DNA from: Bacillales bacterium
GTDB taxonomy: Bacteria > Bacillota > Bacilli > Bacillales > DASSOY01
DNA: 64,000 nucleotides
Reading direction: 5' to 3'
NCBI GenBank assembly: GCA_035700025.1
Contig: DASSOY010000048.1
Location: forward strand, 136,484-200,483
Shown: positions 1 to 7,524 of the stretch, piece after piece
How positions within the stretch are numbered: the stretch's first letter is position 1
Layout: each line of letters starts with the position of its first letter
Program-made: the position numbers and the translations under genes
Notes under the pieces: generated by a model
Told to the model about the DNA's origin: nothing
Databases searched by the model: none
Seen by the model: the letters and a program-made list of their open reading frames with translations, nothing else

Positions 1-656
1 AAACGTACGCCAAACGGCTCGGGATGCTCGGCCCCGTCGGTTGGAGAGGTACGGTCTACCGAGTCGAACACCTTCAACATTTCCCGAACGAAGTACCCGG
101 CCAAATTTGGGAAGACGAATCGTACAAACAAAATCCGAAGTCGGTCGCTCAGACGGCAATCGGTCAACTGAATGTGCGCATCTCTCCGCTGGCGGCGGCA
201 AACGCGGTGGCGACAATCGCTCGCGGGGGCGAGAAAGCCCAAGTGAGAGCGGCAACAGAAATTTTATATAAAAACGGCACACCGCTGGCACACTTTGAAT
301 ATCAATTGCTGCCTGGGGATACGATTTCTTCCTTTGCGGCGATGCGTTTGCAGAGCTTGATGAGGAAAGTCGTGACCGAAGGAACCGGCCATCGGTTGAG
401 CCGCTTGCCGTATACGGTCGCTGGGAAATCGGGTACTGCGCAAACGGGCGGTAAGAACAGTGACGTCAACAACCAATGGTTCGCCGGTTATTTTCCGGCG
501 GATAACCCAAGATATGTGCTTGTCGTAGTAGATTTGCATCGAACACCGGGTCAGGTTAAAACGTACGAGATTTATTCGCAAATCGTCAAGCAGCTTTTTT
601 TGTACGACCAGAAGAAGGTCGCAAAAACAATCGTTTCCCCGAACACTTTTAAATGA
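1..656 (+). CDS. pbpI: Penicillin-binding protein, C-terminal part (PbpI-like), cut by window edge
   Basis: This is the end of a class B penicillin-binding protein, a membrane-anchored D,D-transpeptidase that cross-links peptidoglycan outside the cell. The frame is open from base 3, so the N-terminus and the SxxK and SxN motifs lie outside the window; about 217 residues remain. The third active-site motif is seen as KSGTAQTG, followed by a WFAGYFP segment typical of the family. The gene symbol rests on position: in B. subtilis yrrR (pbpI) stands directly before yrrS and yrrT, as here. The family is certain, the paralogue less so. Confidence 0.9.
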   Translation, partial: TYAKRLGMLGPVGWRGTVYRVEHLQHFPNEVPGQIWEDESYKQNPKSVAQTAIGQLNVRISPLAAANAVATIARGGEKAQVRAATEILYKNGTPLAHFEYQLLPGDTISSFAAMRLQSLMRKVVTEGTGHRLSRLPYTVAGKSGTAQTGGKNSDVNNQWFAGYFPADNPRYVLVVVDLHRTPGQVKTYEIYSQIVKQLFLYDQKKVAKTIVSPNTFK

Positions 657-696
657 TACAATAATGAAAAATAGGCAGTGGGCGAGGAGGGGTGTC

Positions 697-1413
697 ATGC
701 GAGATTTTGAACCGGGACGATCGCGTCATTTGTCTCGAAGCCAAAAAAGAAAACAAAATCGGCTGCTCAACGCAATGATAGCCATTGTCGTCATTTTGAT
801 CGCGATTGTCGGTTATTCGATCTTTTTCGGAGGCGGACAGCCGGATCAACAACAGTCAGCTGCGTCCGGTGAGGCAACGAAGTCGTCGAATACGGACAAT
901 GGCGGACAAGACGAAAATACGGCGGCCGTCAACGACGATGACAATGAGCAAGACGATAACGAACGAAATGGCGACAGCGGAATAACGGACGAGACTGGGG
1001 ACGATTCGCAGAACGCTGGAAATGAAAATACGGAGGATGAATTGAGCGGGTCGGCAGAGGAAGGCGAAGCAGGCGAAGCGGGTCCGGAAGGACCGTGGGA
1101 GCCTGTTGGAACGGAGCAGAAAGGCGAACATCAAACGTCTTATGAACGCGGCTCCCAAGACTGGAATGAACAGTTACAAGCCGTATACTATGCGACCGGC
1201 CTATCGGAAGACGGTTCGACTTTATGGTGGATCGAACCGGACGGGGGACCGGGAAAGACGGTTGCTTACATAGCTTCAGAGAACGAGCCTCATAAGTTTT
1301 ACGTCGTCCACATCGAATGGGTCGACGAAAAAGGCTGGAAACCGACGAACGTAGAAACGATGAACGTCGAAAATCCGAAGGCTTGGTACGAGGAAAAGAA
1401 AAATTCTGATTGA
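697..1413 (+). CDS. yrrS: YrrS-like membrane-anchored protein (DUF1510)
   Basis: A 238-residue protein of unknown molecular function with one membrane helix near residues 24-45, a basic cytoplasmic N-terminus and a large outside part. Residues about 50-150 are a very acidic, low-complexity linker rich in D, E, N and G. A compact C-terminal domain follows, with W and Y residues (WWIEPDGG, FYVVHIEWVDEKGWKP) as in DUF1510. The start at 697 was chosen over an in-frame ATG at 664 because GAGGAGGGG lies just before it. It follows pbpI, as in B. subtilis, which suggests a cell-wall role; that is inference. Confidence 0.88.
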   Translation: MRDFEPGRSRHLSRSQKRKQNRLLNAMIAIVVILIAIVGYSIFFGGGQPDQQQSAASGEATKSSNTDNGGQDENTAAVNDDDNEQDDNERNGDSGITDETGDDSQNAGNENTEDELSGSAEEGEAGEAGPEGPWEPVGTEQKGEHQTSYERGSQDWNEQLQAVYYATGLSEDGSTLWWIEPDGGPGKTVAYIASENEPHKFYVVHIEWVDEKGWKPTNVETMNVENPKAWYEEKKNSD

Positions 1414-1417
1414 GCAG

Positions 1418-1456
1418 GCGGGAATTCCTTTGGGATCCCGCTTTTTCTTTTTTCTC
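1418..1456 (+). terminator. Rho-independent terminator after yrrS
   Basis: GCGGGA pairs with TCCCGC around a short inner TCC/GGA stem and is followed by a T-rich run. It separates pbpI-yrrS from the sulfur operon. Confidence 0.8.
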
Positions 1457-1474
1457 ACAGGTAAGTTTTATCGA

Positions 1475-1536
1475 TTGAAAAGACGATGCGTATGTGCTAC
1501 GTTTGGAACTACAATACCAATAAAACAGGGTAAAAT
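1475..1536 (+). promoter_or_regulatory. Probable promoter/operator region of the yrrT operon
   Basis: This short gap must hold the promoter of the yrrT-mccB operon. TAAAAT (1531-1536) could be a -10 box, but the nearest TTGG-type -35 (1503-1508) is 22 bases away, too far for a good fit. TTGG (1503-1506) and CCAA (1517-1520) form an inverted repeat with 10 bases between the arms, a candidate operator. In B. subtilis this operon is repressed by CymR; whether this is a CymR site is not shown. Confidence 0.35.
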
Positions 1537-1574
1537 AGTCGGAAATAAATCGACGATTGGGGTGGATTTTGCTT

Positions 1575-2213
1575 ATGGGGCGCGAGTTTGTCGAGTTGTT
1601 CGATGAGTGGGCAGAAAGCTATGATGAGACAGTGTCCAGTCGGGAAAATGAATATCACGAGGTGTTCGAGCACTATGATGAAATTTTGGCGGAGGTTGTG
1701 CGCTGCGCGGAAGGAACGGTGCTCGAATTCGGTGTCGGAACCGGGAATTTAACGGAAAAATTGCTTAAGGCAGGACACCGGGTCATCGGGATCGAGCCGT
1801 CCCCAATGATGAGGAAGAAAGCACAGAATCGGTTGCCGGGCTTGAAGCTTTTCGACGGGGACTTTCTTCATTATCCCGCACTGGATGAACCGATTGACAC
1901 GATCGTCAGCACGTATGCCTTTCATCATTTAACCGACAGCGAGAAACAGACGGCTGTCCGTCGTTATGGAAAGCAGTTGCCGAAAGGTGGTAAAATTGTA
2001 TTTGCGGATACGGTTTTCGATAACGAAAATGCGAAATTGGCGCTTTTTGAACGAGTGAAGCAACAAAACTACCTCCGCTTGCTGCACGATTTGCAAACGG
2101 AATATTATACGTTCCGTCAAGCTTTGGAGGAGATCTTTACGGCGAGCGGTTTTGCTGTGCAGTTCACTCGGTTGAACCGCTACGTTTCGTTAATGGAAGC
2201 CGAGAAAAAGTAA
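1575..2213 (+). CDS. yrrT: SAM-dependent methyltransferase YrrT
   Basis: A 212-residue class I methyltransferase. The SAM-binding motif I is seen as VLEFGVGTGNLTEKLL, with the acidic residue of motif II in GIEPSPMM and motif III in FADTVF. The start MGREF at 1575 follows a GGGGTGG sequence and matches the start I recall for B. subtilis YrrT; a TTG at 1557 would add six residues. The substrate is unknown. It is the first gene of the yrrT-mtnN-luxS-mccA-mccB unit, so it probably belongs to SAM recycling. Confidence 0.92.
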   Translation: MGREFVELFDEWAESYDETVSSRENEYHEVFEHYDEILAEVVRCAEGTVLEFGVGTGNLTEKLLKAGHRVIGIEPSPMMRKKAQNRLPGLKLFDGDFLHYPALDEPIDTIVSTYAFHHLTDSEKQTAVRRYGKQLPKGGKIVFADTVFDNENAKLALFERVKQQNYLRLLHDLQTEYYTFRQALEEIFTASGFAVQFTRLNRYVSLMEAEKK

Positions 2214-2239
2214 CGGGTGGATAAAGGGAGGACCTTCGG

Positions 2240-2944
2240 ATGACGATTGGCATCATTGGAGCGATGGACGAAGAAATCGAAGGCTTGAAAACAGCCATTG
2301 GCGATTATACGGAACAAACGGCTGGAGGTTGTTTATTTATAAAAGGAGAACTGCAAGGCAAACCGGTCGTCGTCGTCAAATCAGGCATCGGCAAGGTGAA
2401 CGCCGCGATCGCAACGACGATGCTCATTCAAAAATTTGAACCGCAGCTCCTTATTAACACGGGATCTGCTGGGGGCTTCCATGAAGAGTTAAAAGTCGGT
2501 GATATTGTGATTTCTACGGAAGTTCGTTACCATGATGTTGATGCGACTATTTTCGGCTATGAATACGGTCAAGTGCCGGGAATGACCGCTTCCTTCACAG
2601 CGGATCGCGAATTAATCGAAACAGCTGTGACGGCTGCTCAGAAAATTCCGAATGTCCGTGTCGAAAAAGGGCTGATCGTCTCCGGTGATTCATTCATGAA
2701 CGATCAGGCACGCGTCGATTTCGTCAACAGCAAGTTCAAGCGGTTGTTGGCCGCCGAGATGGAAGCGGCGGCGATTGCACATACGTGTTCGCGCTTTGAC
2801 GTGCCTTTCGTGGTCATTCGTTCCTTGTCCGATATTGCCGGAAAAGAATCGAACGTGTCTTTCGAACAATTTTTACCGACGGCTGCTCGTCATTCGAATG
2901 CGGTCATTCAAAACATGCTTAAGGAGTTGAAAGTTCATGCCTGA
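2240..2944 (+). CDS. mtnN: 5'-methylthioadenosine/S-adenosylhomocysteine nucleosidase
   Basis: A 234-residue nucleosidase that removes adenine from S-adenosylhomocysteine and methylthioadenosine. The family N-terminus ([17 protein letters not shown]), NTGSAGG phosphate-side loop, and the MEAAAIAH and RSLSDIAG motifs with catalytic Glu and Asp are present. It has a good GGGAGG ribosome binding site. Its last 8 bases overlap the start of luxS, so the two are translationally coupled. The product S-ribosylhomocysteine is the substrate of LuxS, the next gene. Confidence 0.97.
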   Translation: MTIGIIGAMDEEIEGLKTAIGDYTEQTAGGCLFIKGELQGKPVVVVKSGIGKVNAAIATTMLIQKFEPQLLINTGSAGGFHEELKVGDIVISTEVRYHDVDATIFGYEYGQVPGMTASFTADRELIETAVTAAQKIPNVRVEKGLIVSGDSFMNDQARVDFVNSKFKRLLAAEMEAAAIAHTCSRFDVPFVVIRSLSDIAGKESNVSFEQFLPTAARHSNAVIQNMLKELKVHA

Positions 2945-3404
2945 AAAAATGAATGTTGAAAGTTTCAACCTCGATCATACGAAAGTAAAAGCTCCGTATG
3001 TAAGACTTGTCGGTGTAACTGAAGGTCACCACGGGGACAAAGTGTACAAATACGATATTCGTTTCTGCCAGCCGAACAAAGAACACATGGATATGCCGGG
3101 GCTGCATTCCATCGAACATTTAATGGCGGAAAACATTCGCAATCATATCGATAACGTTCTTGATATCGGCCCGATGGGTTGTCAAACGGGATTTTACTTT
3201 TCCATCCTCAACAATGACAATTACGAAGAAACGGTGGAAGCGATTGAAAAAACACTGAACGACGTGCTCAAAGCGGATGAGGTGCCGGCTTGCAACCCCG
3301 TGCAATGCGGTTGGGCGGAAAATCACAGTCTTGAAGGGGCTAAGGAGATTGCTAGAAAGATGCTTGCCAAAAAAGATGAGTGGCAAGAAGTCTTTGCCGA
3401 ATAA
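2937..3404 (+). CDS. luxS: S-ribosylhomocysteine lyase (autoinducer-2 synthase)
   Basis: A 155-residue metalloenzyme that splits S-ribosylhomocysteine into homocysteine and DPD, the precursor of autoinducer 2. The metal-binding HxxEH motif is HSIEH (residues 57-61), the conserved Cys is in GCQTGFY, and the third metal ligand is the Cys of QCGW near residue 128. Length is normal for LuxS. It overlaps mtnN by 8 bases and is followed by mccA after 18 bases. In B. subtilis luxS is at another locus; here it joins the two halves of the homocysteine-to-cysteine pathway. Confidence 0.98.
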   Translation: MPEKMNVESFNLDHTKVKAPYVRLVGVTEGHHGDKVYKYDIRFCQPNKEHMDMPGLHSIEHLMAENIRNHIDNVLDIGPMGCQTGFYFSILNNDNYEETVEAIEKTLNDVLKADEVPACNPVQCGWAENHSLEGAKEIARKMLAKKDEWQEVFAE

Positions 3405-3422
3405 AACAAAGAGGTCGAGAAC

Positions 3423-4346
3423 ATGGAATATTACCGGAACGTTCATGAATTGATCGGCAATACGCCGCTTTTGGAAATTTCGCAGTTTCCGATGCCGGAA
3501 GGCGTTCGCCTGTTCGCGAAGTTGGAGTCTTTCAATCCCGGCGGCAGTATCAAAGACCGTCTCGGGATGGAATTGTTGGAAGAAGCGCTTCGCACCGGCA
3601 AACTGCAAGAAGGCGGTACGATTGTTGAGCCTACGGCGGGAAACACCGGCATCGGTTTGGCGCTTGCGGCCGTCAACCGCGGATTTCGCGTCATTTTTTG
3701 CGTGCCCGAACAATTCAGTGTTGAAAAACAAATGTTAATGCAGGCGCTCGGTGCCGAAATTGTTCATACGCCGACCCAGGAAGGGATGCGCGGCGCGATT
3801 CGCAAGGCGAAGGCACTCGTTTCTGAGATTCCGGGTGCGTATTATCCAGAGCAATTCGGAAACCCGGCGAATCCTGAGACGTACTACAAGACGTTAGGTC
3901 CGGAAATCTGGCGGCAGACGGATGGGACCCTCGACGTTTTTGTTGCAGGAGCGGGAACGGGCGGCACGTTTATGGGTACGGCGAAATATTTGAAAGAGAA
4001 AAACCCGAAGGTGAAAACGGTCATTGTCGAGCCGGAAGGATCCGTCATTAAAGGCGGTGAGCCGGGACCTCACAAAACGGAAGGAATCGGCATGGAGTTT
4101 TTGCCTGACTATATGGACCGTTCGTATTTTGATGAAATTCATACGATCACGGACCAACGGGCCTTTCAACGAGTTCGCGAGTTGGCGGAACAAGTCGGCA
4201 TTCTTGCCGGGAGTTCGTCTGGAGCGGCATTGGAAGCATCGTTACTGGAAGCTTCTAAGGCGCGCGGAAAGACAACGATCGTAACCATTTTCGCCGATTC
4301 GAGCGAACGATATTTGAGCAAAAAGATTTACGAAGGAGTGGAGTGA
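3423..4346 (+). CDS. mccA: O-acetylserine-dependent cystathionine beta-synthase
   Basis: A 307-residue PLP enzyme of the CysK family. The PLP lysine is in PGGSIKDR (Lys44), TAGNTGIG binds the substrate carboxylate, and GTGGT binds the PLP phosphate. By order and family it is the B. subtilis YrhA/MccA type, which condenses O-acetylserine with homocysteine to cystathionine. The start ATG follows an AAAGAGG sequence. Its stop codon overlaps the GTG start of mccB, the enzyme that uses the product. Confidence 0.93.
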   Translation: MEYYRNVHELIGNTPLLEISQFPMPEGVRLFAKLESFNPGGSIKDRLGMELLEEALRTGKLQEGGTIVEPTAGNTGIGLALAAVNRGFRVIFCVPEQFSVEKQMLMQALGAEIVHTPTQEGMRGAIRKAKALVSEIPGAYYPEQFGNPANPETYYKTLGPEIWRQTDGTLDVFVAGAGTGGTFMGTAKYLKEKNPKVKTVIVEPEGSVIKGGEPGPHKTEGIGMEFLPDYMDRSYFDEIHTITDQRAFQRVRELAEQVGILAGSSSGAALEASLLEASKARGKTTIVTIFADSSERYLSKKIYEGVE

Positions 4347-5482
4347 GTTTGCGCAAAAAAACGCAAATGATTCACGGAGGGATCAATGGAGATGAACAGA
4401 CAGGCGCGGTGTCCGTCCCGATTTATCAAGTAAGCACGTTCGAAGAAGACGCTCCGGGGAAACATCGCGGTTACGAATATTCCCGCAGCGGAAATCCGAC
4501 GCGTCATGCGTTGGAAGAATTGATCAAGGATCTTGAACACGGCGAAGCAGGGTTGGCGTTCGCTTCCGGGATGGCGGCGATCACGGCGGTCATGACACTG
4601 TTTAACAGCGGGGATCACATCGTAATGACTGATGACGTGTATGGTGGAACGTATCGTGTGATGACGAAGGTGTTGAACCGCCTCGGCATTGATTCTGTGT
4701 TCGTTGATACGAGTCGGCCGGAAAACATTGAACAGGCGATTCAAGAAAATACAAAGGCTGTTTACGTCGAAACGCCGACGAATCCGTTGTTAAAGATCAC
4801 GGATTTGCGGAGAGCTTCCGAAATAGCGAAAGCTCACGATTTGTTGTTGATCGTCGATAACACTTTCAATACCCCGTATTGGCAAAATCCGATCAATCAC
4901 GGAGCTGACATCGTCATCCACAGCGCGACGAAGTATCTCGGCGGCCACAGCGATGTCGTAGCCGGTGCTGTTGTCGTCAATTCGAAGGAGCTTGCCGAAG
5001 AACTGTATTTTATACAAAATTCTACTGGCGGCGTCCTCGGACCGCAAGACTCGTGGCTGCTCATGAGAGGCATCAAGACGCTTGCGCTCCGCATGGAAGA
5101 GCATGAGAAAAATGCGGCGAAAATCGTTGATTTTCTTCTCCGGCATGAGCAAGTGGAGAAAATTTATTATCCCGGTCTTGAAACGCATCCGGGCCATGAC
5201 GTCGCGAAGCGGCAAGGGAGCGGCTTTGGCGCGATGATTTCCTTTGACGTCGGCAGCAAGGAGAAGGCTGCCGAAATCCTTTCGAAAGTGAACTATTTCA
5301 CGTTGGCTGAGAGTCTTGGTGCGGTGGAAAGCCTCATTTCCGTCCCCGCGCAAATGACACATGCCTCGATTCCGAAGGATCGCAGGGATGAGCTTGGCGT
5401 GACGGAAGGATTGATTCGCGTATCTGTCGGGCTTGAAGACGTCGAAGATTTATTGGAAGACTTGCAGCAGGCACTCGCTTAA
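4343..5482 (+). CDS. mccB: Cystathionine gamma-lyase / homocysteine gamma-lyase
   Basis: A 379-residue PLP enzyme of the Cys/Met metabolism family that cleaves cystathionine to cysteine, ammonia and 2-oxobutyrate. The PLP lysine is in HSATKYLGGHSD near residue 195, and the substrate-loop motif YEYSRSGNPT is near residue 45. It starts with GTG overlapping the mccA stop. It ends the reverse transsulfuration route from homocysteine made by LuxS. Confidence 0.95.
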   Translation: MSLRKKTQMIHGGINGDEQTGAVSVPIYQVSTFEEDAPGKHRGYEYSRSGNPTRHALEELIKDLEHGEAGLAFASGMAAITAVMTLFNSGDHIVMTDDVYGGTYRVMTKVLNRLGIDSVFVDTSRPENIEQAIQENTKAVYVETPTNPLLKITDLRRASEIAKAHDLLLIVDNTFNTPYWQNPINHGADIVIHSATKYLGGHSDVVAGAVVVNSKELAEELYFIQNSTGGVLGPQDSWLLMRGIKTLALRMEEHEKNAAKIVDFLLRHEQVEKIYYPGLETHPGHDVAKRQGSGFGAMISFDVGSKEKAAEILSKVNYFTLAESLGAVESLISVPAQMTHASIPKDRRDELGVTEGLIRVSVGLEDVEDLLEDLQQALA

Positions 5483-5492
5483 GTGCCGTTTG

Positions 5493-5530
5493 GAAAGCAA
5501 ATCCCGGCAGCGGCGCCGGGATTTGCTTTC
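5493..5530 (+). terminator. Strong hairpin after mccB
   Basis: A 16-bp perfect stem (GAAAGCAAATCCCGGC with its complement) around a six-base loop. The T-run after it is poor, so it could be a terminator or an mRNA-stabilising 3' hairpin. Confidence 0.75.
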
Positions 5531-5539
5531 GTTGACGTA

Positions 5540-5577
5540 AGTTACCATCTCGATGCTCGTTCCAATCATGGTAAACT
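5540..5577. repeat. Inverted repeat ahead of yrhC
   Basis: AGTTACCAT (5540-5548) and ATGGTAAACT (5568-5577) are inverted with one extra base in the right arm and a 19-base gap. No promoter was clear next to it. It could be an operator or a leader hairpin for yrhC. Confidence 0.35.
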
Positions 5578-5604
5578 GATAGGGAAGGAGAACGGAGGTG
5601 ACTT

Positions 5605-5844
5605 ATGGAGGATCAGAAAATCTCCAAGGTTCGTAATAAAATGACTGATTACACGCATTTTGCTTTCACGTTGTTGTTTTTGAGTGCTTTCATGGAGTTG
5701 GGGTCTGTCCTTCCTTTTCCGGGGAAAACCGGGCGCGACCAAATTCTGTTGAGTTTGGCGGCGTTCGCGTTTATTTTGGCAGGCTTGTGGTTTCATCGCA
5801 AAGTTTTGAAATTAAAGCATCAAATAGACAAAGAAACGATGTAG
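5605..5844 (+). CDS. yrhC: YrhC family small membrane protein
   Basis: A 79-residue protein with two predicted membrane helices (about residues 19-36 and 48-66) split by a short polar loop, and a basic C-terminus. ACGGAGGTGA gives a strong ribosome binding site. It sits downstream of mccB, as yrhC does in B. subtilis, but behind a hairpin, so it may be transcribed separately. Function unknown. Confidence 0.88.
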   Translation: MEDQKISKVRNKMTDYTHFAFTLLFLSAFMELGSVLPFPGKTGRDQILLSLAAFAFILAGLWFHRKVLKLKHQIDKETM

Positions 5845-5880
5845 CAGGCACTTTTGAGGTGCCTGTTTTGTTTATTTTTG
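5845..5880 (+). terminator. Terminator after yrhC
   Basis: CAGGCAC pairs with GTGCCTG and is followed by TTTTGTTTATTTTT. Confidence 0.85.
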
Positions 5881-5891
5881 AAAAAAAAGAA

Positions 5892-5920
5892 TTTACAAGA
5901 TCATGAATTCCACGTATAAT
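5892..5920 (+). promoter_or_regulatory. Sigma-A promoter of the small-ORF locus
   Basis: TTTACA, a 17-base spacer and a perfect TATAAT. It stands 41 bases before a 28-codon reading frame with a near-perfect ribosome binding site. Confidence 0.8.
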
Positions 5921-5960
5921 TCACAGTGTTCTTCAAAAAAATCAAAGGAGGTCGAGTGAA

Positions 5961-6047
5961 ATGAAAGCCCTTATTGATACATGGTTTGTTCCGAAATTTC
6001 ATAGTTGCATAACGGCTCGGCCTGAGGCGAAAGCATATCGTTCCTAA
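5961..6047 (+). CDS. 28-residue peptide, unknown (possible leader peptide)
   Basis: A short frame, MKALIDTWFV to EAKAYRS, with AAAGGAGG nine bases before ATG, a consensus promoter upstream and a terminator-like hairpin 26 bases after the stop. I recognise no homologue. No membrane segment is obvious. The set of signals argues that it is translated; it may be a leader peptide controlling read-through into the downstream short frames and yrzI, or a small protein in its own right. Confidence 0.55.
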   Translation: MKALIDTWFVPKFHSCITARPEAKAYRS

Positions 6048-6072
6048 TCGATTTTGTTTGACGTGATGACGT

Positions 6073-6104
6073 CCCTGGCCTGGTCGGCCTGGGGTATTTT
6101 TTTT
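6073..6104 (+). terminator. Terminator-like hairpin after the 28-codon frame
   Basis: CCCTGGCC and GGCCTGGG pair with one T-T mismatch; TATTTTTTTT follows. It lies between the promoter at 5892 and yrzI, so read-through or attenuation is possible. Confidence 0.65.
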
Positions 6105-6151
6105 ATCGAAACCGGCTTTTGAAGCCGTAACAAATTCATTGTTTAAAGATG

Positions 6152-6181
6152 CCGTAGGTGGATTCCACTTACGGTATTTTT
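6152..6181 (+). terminator. Second terminator hairpin in the yrzI leader
   Basis: CCGTAGGTGG and CCACTTACGG pair (one G-U) around ATT, followed by TATTTTT. A further small hairpin, CGGCTT/AAGCCG, lies just upstream at 6113-6127. Confidence 0.7.
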
Positions 6182-6216
6182 AATAAAACATTCAATAAGA
6201 AGGAGGTTTTCTAGAA

Positions 6217-6270
6217 ATGTATAAGAAAACGGTGCTTTTTTGGCTCAAAGTGGAGACAGGTTTGACGTGA
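6217..6270 (+). CDS. 17-residue peptide upstream of yrzI (possible S1025-type ORF)
   Basis: An 18-codon frame including stop (MYKKTVLFWLKVETGLT) with AAGAAGGAGG ten bases before ATG. It ends 31 bases before the YrzI start. From memory, the B. subtilis yrzI mRNA carries similar very short frames (S1024-S1027), one of which is cut by the ribosome-dependent RNase Rae1. That this peptide is the counterpart is inference from position, size and signals only. Confidence 0.5.
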   Translation: MYKKTVLFWLKVETGLT

Positions 6271-6301
6271 AAGGGTATCGAACGGAAAGGAGGCATCCGA
6301 A

Positions 6302-6460
6302 TTGTTAAAAATTCCGTTATTGTTTGTGACGTTGTCGGTTAGCGTACGGAAAAGGGAATTGAAAACCTCGCCGCAACAACGATACGAACAAAAAGAAACG
6401 ATTCGCCGCGTCTTGGACGAAGTGCGAAGCAAGCACGACCGAATGAATTTATTTTTGTAG
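6302..6460 (+). CDS. yrzI: YrzI family small protein
   Basis: A 52-residue protein with a hydrophobic beginning (LKIPLLFVTLSVSVRKRE) and a charged helical tail, the pattern I know for the Bacillus YrzI family. It uses a TTG start with AAAGGAGG nine bases upstream. Position between yrhC and sigK/yrh genes fits B. subtilis yrzI. Function is not settled; B. subtilis YrzI has been reported as toxic when overproduced (recalled). No separate promoter is evident. Confidence 0.7.
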   Translation: MLKIPLLFVTLSVSVRKRELKTSPQQRYEQKETIRRVLDEVRSKHDRMNLFL

Positions 6461-6527
6461 AAAAAAATAAAGGTACAGACACGACCGAGCTTCCGCCCAC
6501 ATAGGGATGATTAACGGAGGTGAGGTC

Positions 6528-7244
6528 GTGACTGGCATGATCACAGCCATCGCTTACTTTTTCAAAGAAGTGATGGTTTTTGTGTCTTACGTAAAAAACA
6601 ACGCATTTCCGCAGCCGCTTTCGAATGAGGAAGAGAAAAAGTATTTAAGAAGGTTGGAAGAAGGAGACGAGGAAGCGAGGAACATTTTAATCGAACATAA
6701 TTTGCGTTTGGTCGCTCACATCGTTAAGAAATTCGAGAATACGGGCGAAGATACGGAAGATCTCATATCCATCGGAACGATCGGCTTGATCAAAGGGATT
6801 GAAAGTTATTCACGCGGGAAAGGGACGAAATTGGCGACATATGCGGCCCGTTGTATCGAAAATGAGATTTTGATGCATTTGCGCGCGATGAAAAAGACGA
6901 AAAAAGACGTGTCGCTGCAAGACCCGATTGGTCAAGACAAAGAAGGCAATGAAATCACGTTGATTGACGTTTTAAAAGCGGATAACGACGACATCGTGGA
7001 ACTTATTCAACTGAACATGGAAAAGCGGAAAATTTACGAATTTATTCACATTCTCGACGAACGCGAGCGCCAAGTGGTCGTTGCTCGATTCGGCCTCGAC
7101 AGCCATAAAGAACGGACACAGCGGGAAATTGCAAAGGAATTGCAAATTTCGCGCAGTTACGTTTCTCGCATTGAAAAACGGGCATTGCTGAAGCTGTTCC
7201 ATGAGTTTTATAAAAATCGCGAGCCCAAGCGAAAGGCGGATTGA
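6528..7244 (+). CDS. sigK: RNA polymerase sporulation sigma factor, pro-sigma-K, uninterrupted
   Basis: Late mother-cell sigma factor, 238 residues. The N-terminal pro-sequence ([19 protein letters not shown]) ends at the [13 protein letters not shown] block where SpoIVFB cleaves in B. subtilis. Regions 2 ([33 protein letters not shown]) and 4 ([24 protein letters not shown]) are complete. The GTG start at 6528 is preferred because GGAGG lies seven bases upstream; an ATG at 6507 would add residues without such a site. The frame runs straight through the ENEI-LMHLR join where the skin element splits the B. subtilis gene, so no excision is needed. Confidence 0.96.
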   Translation: MTGMITAIAYFFKEVMVFVSYVKNNAFPQPLSNEEEKKYLRRLEEGDEEARNILIEHNLRLVAHIVKKFENTGEDTEDLISIGTIGLIKGIESYSRGKGTKLATYAARCIENEILMHLRAMKKTKKDVSLQDPIGQDKEGNEITLIDVLKADNDDIVELIQLNMEKRKIYEFIHILDERERQVVVARFGLDSHKERTQREIAKELQISRSYVSRIEKRALLKLFHEFYKNREPKRKAD

Positions 7245-7278
7245 CAGCAGCCGCGGGGGATTTTTTTTTGAAAATGGT

Positions 7279-7307
7279 TTGACAAAACGTCGCGTCTTGC
7301 CTATAAT
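7279..7307 (+). promoter_or_regulatory. Consensus sigma-A promoter ahead of the SAM riboswitch
   Basis: A perfect TTGACA, 17-base spacer and perfect TATAAT. Transcription would start near 7314, 25 bases before the aptamer. Confidence 0.92.
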
Positions 7308-7339
7308 CAAGAATAATTTACAACTTCAAATTGTTTGAA

Positions 7340-7492
7340 CTCTTATCACGAGCAGGTGGAGGGAATTGGCCCGATGAAGCCCGGCAACCGACCTATTAGG
7401 TACGGTGCTACATCCAACAGGCATGTTTTGCCTGAAAGATAAGAGGTGGAGATTCGATCTTTCAACCTCTTTCTTTCGAAAGAGGTTTTTTT
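7340..7492 (+). ncRNA. SAM-I (S-box) riboswitch with terminator
   Basis: The aptamer runs 7340-7445. P1 is CTCTTATC with GATAAGAG, and the hallmark S-box segments ATCACGAGCAGGTGGAGGGA and GATGAAGCCCGGCAACC are present. A terminator (AACCTCTTTC/GAAAGAGGTT then a T-run, 7464-7492) follows. The 3' strand of P1 (AAGAGGT) can instead pair with AACCTCTT of the terminator, which gives an antiterminator. High SAM should therefore switch the downstream molybdoenzyme gene off, as known for the class. Confidence 0.97.
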
Positions 7493-7524
7493 CATGTTGA
7501 GAAATTCGAAAGGAGCACCCATGC

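Noticed and set aside
6478-6510. Sigma-K or sigma-E promoter for sigK (ACAC and CATAGGGAT)
   Set aside because: The transcript would begin almost at the ribosome binding site and the -35 match is poor.
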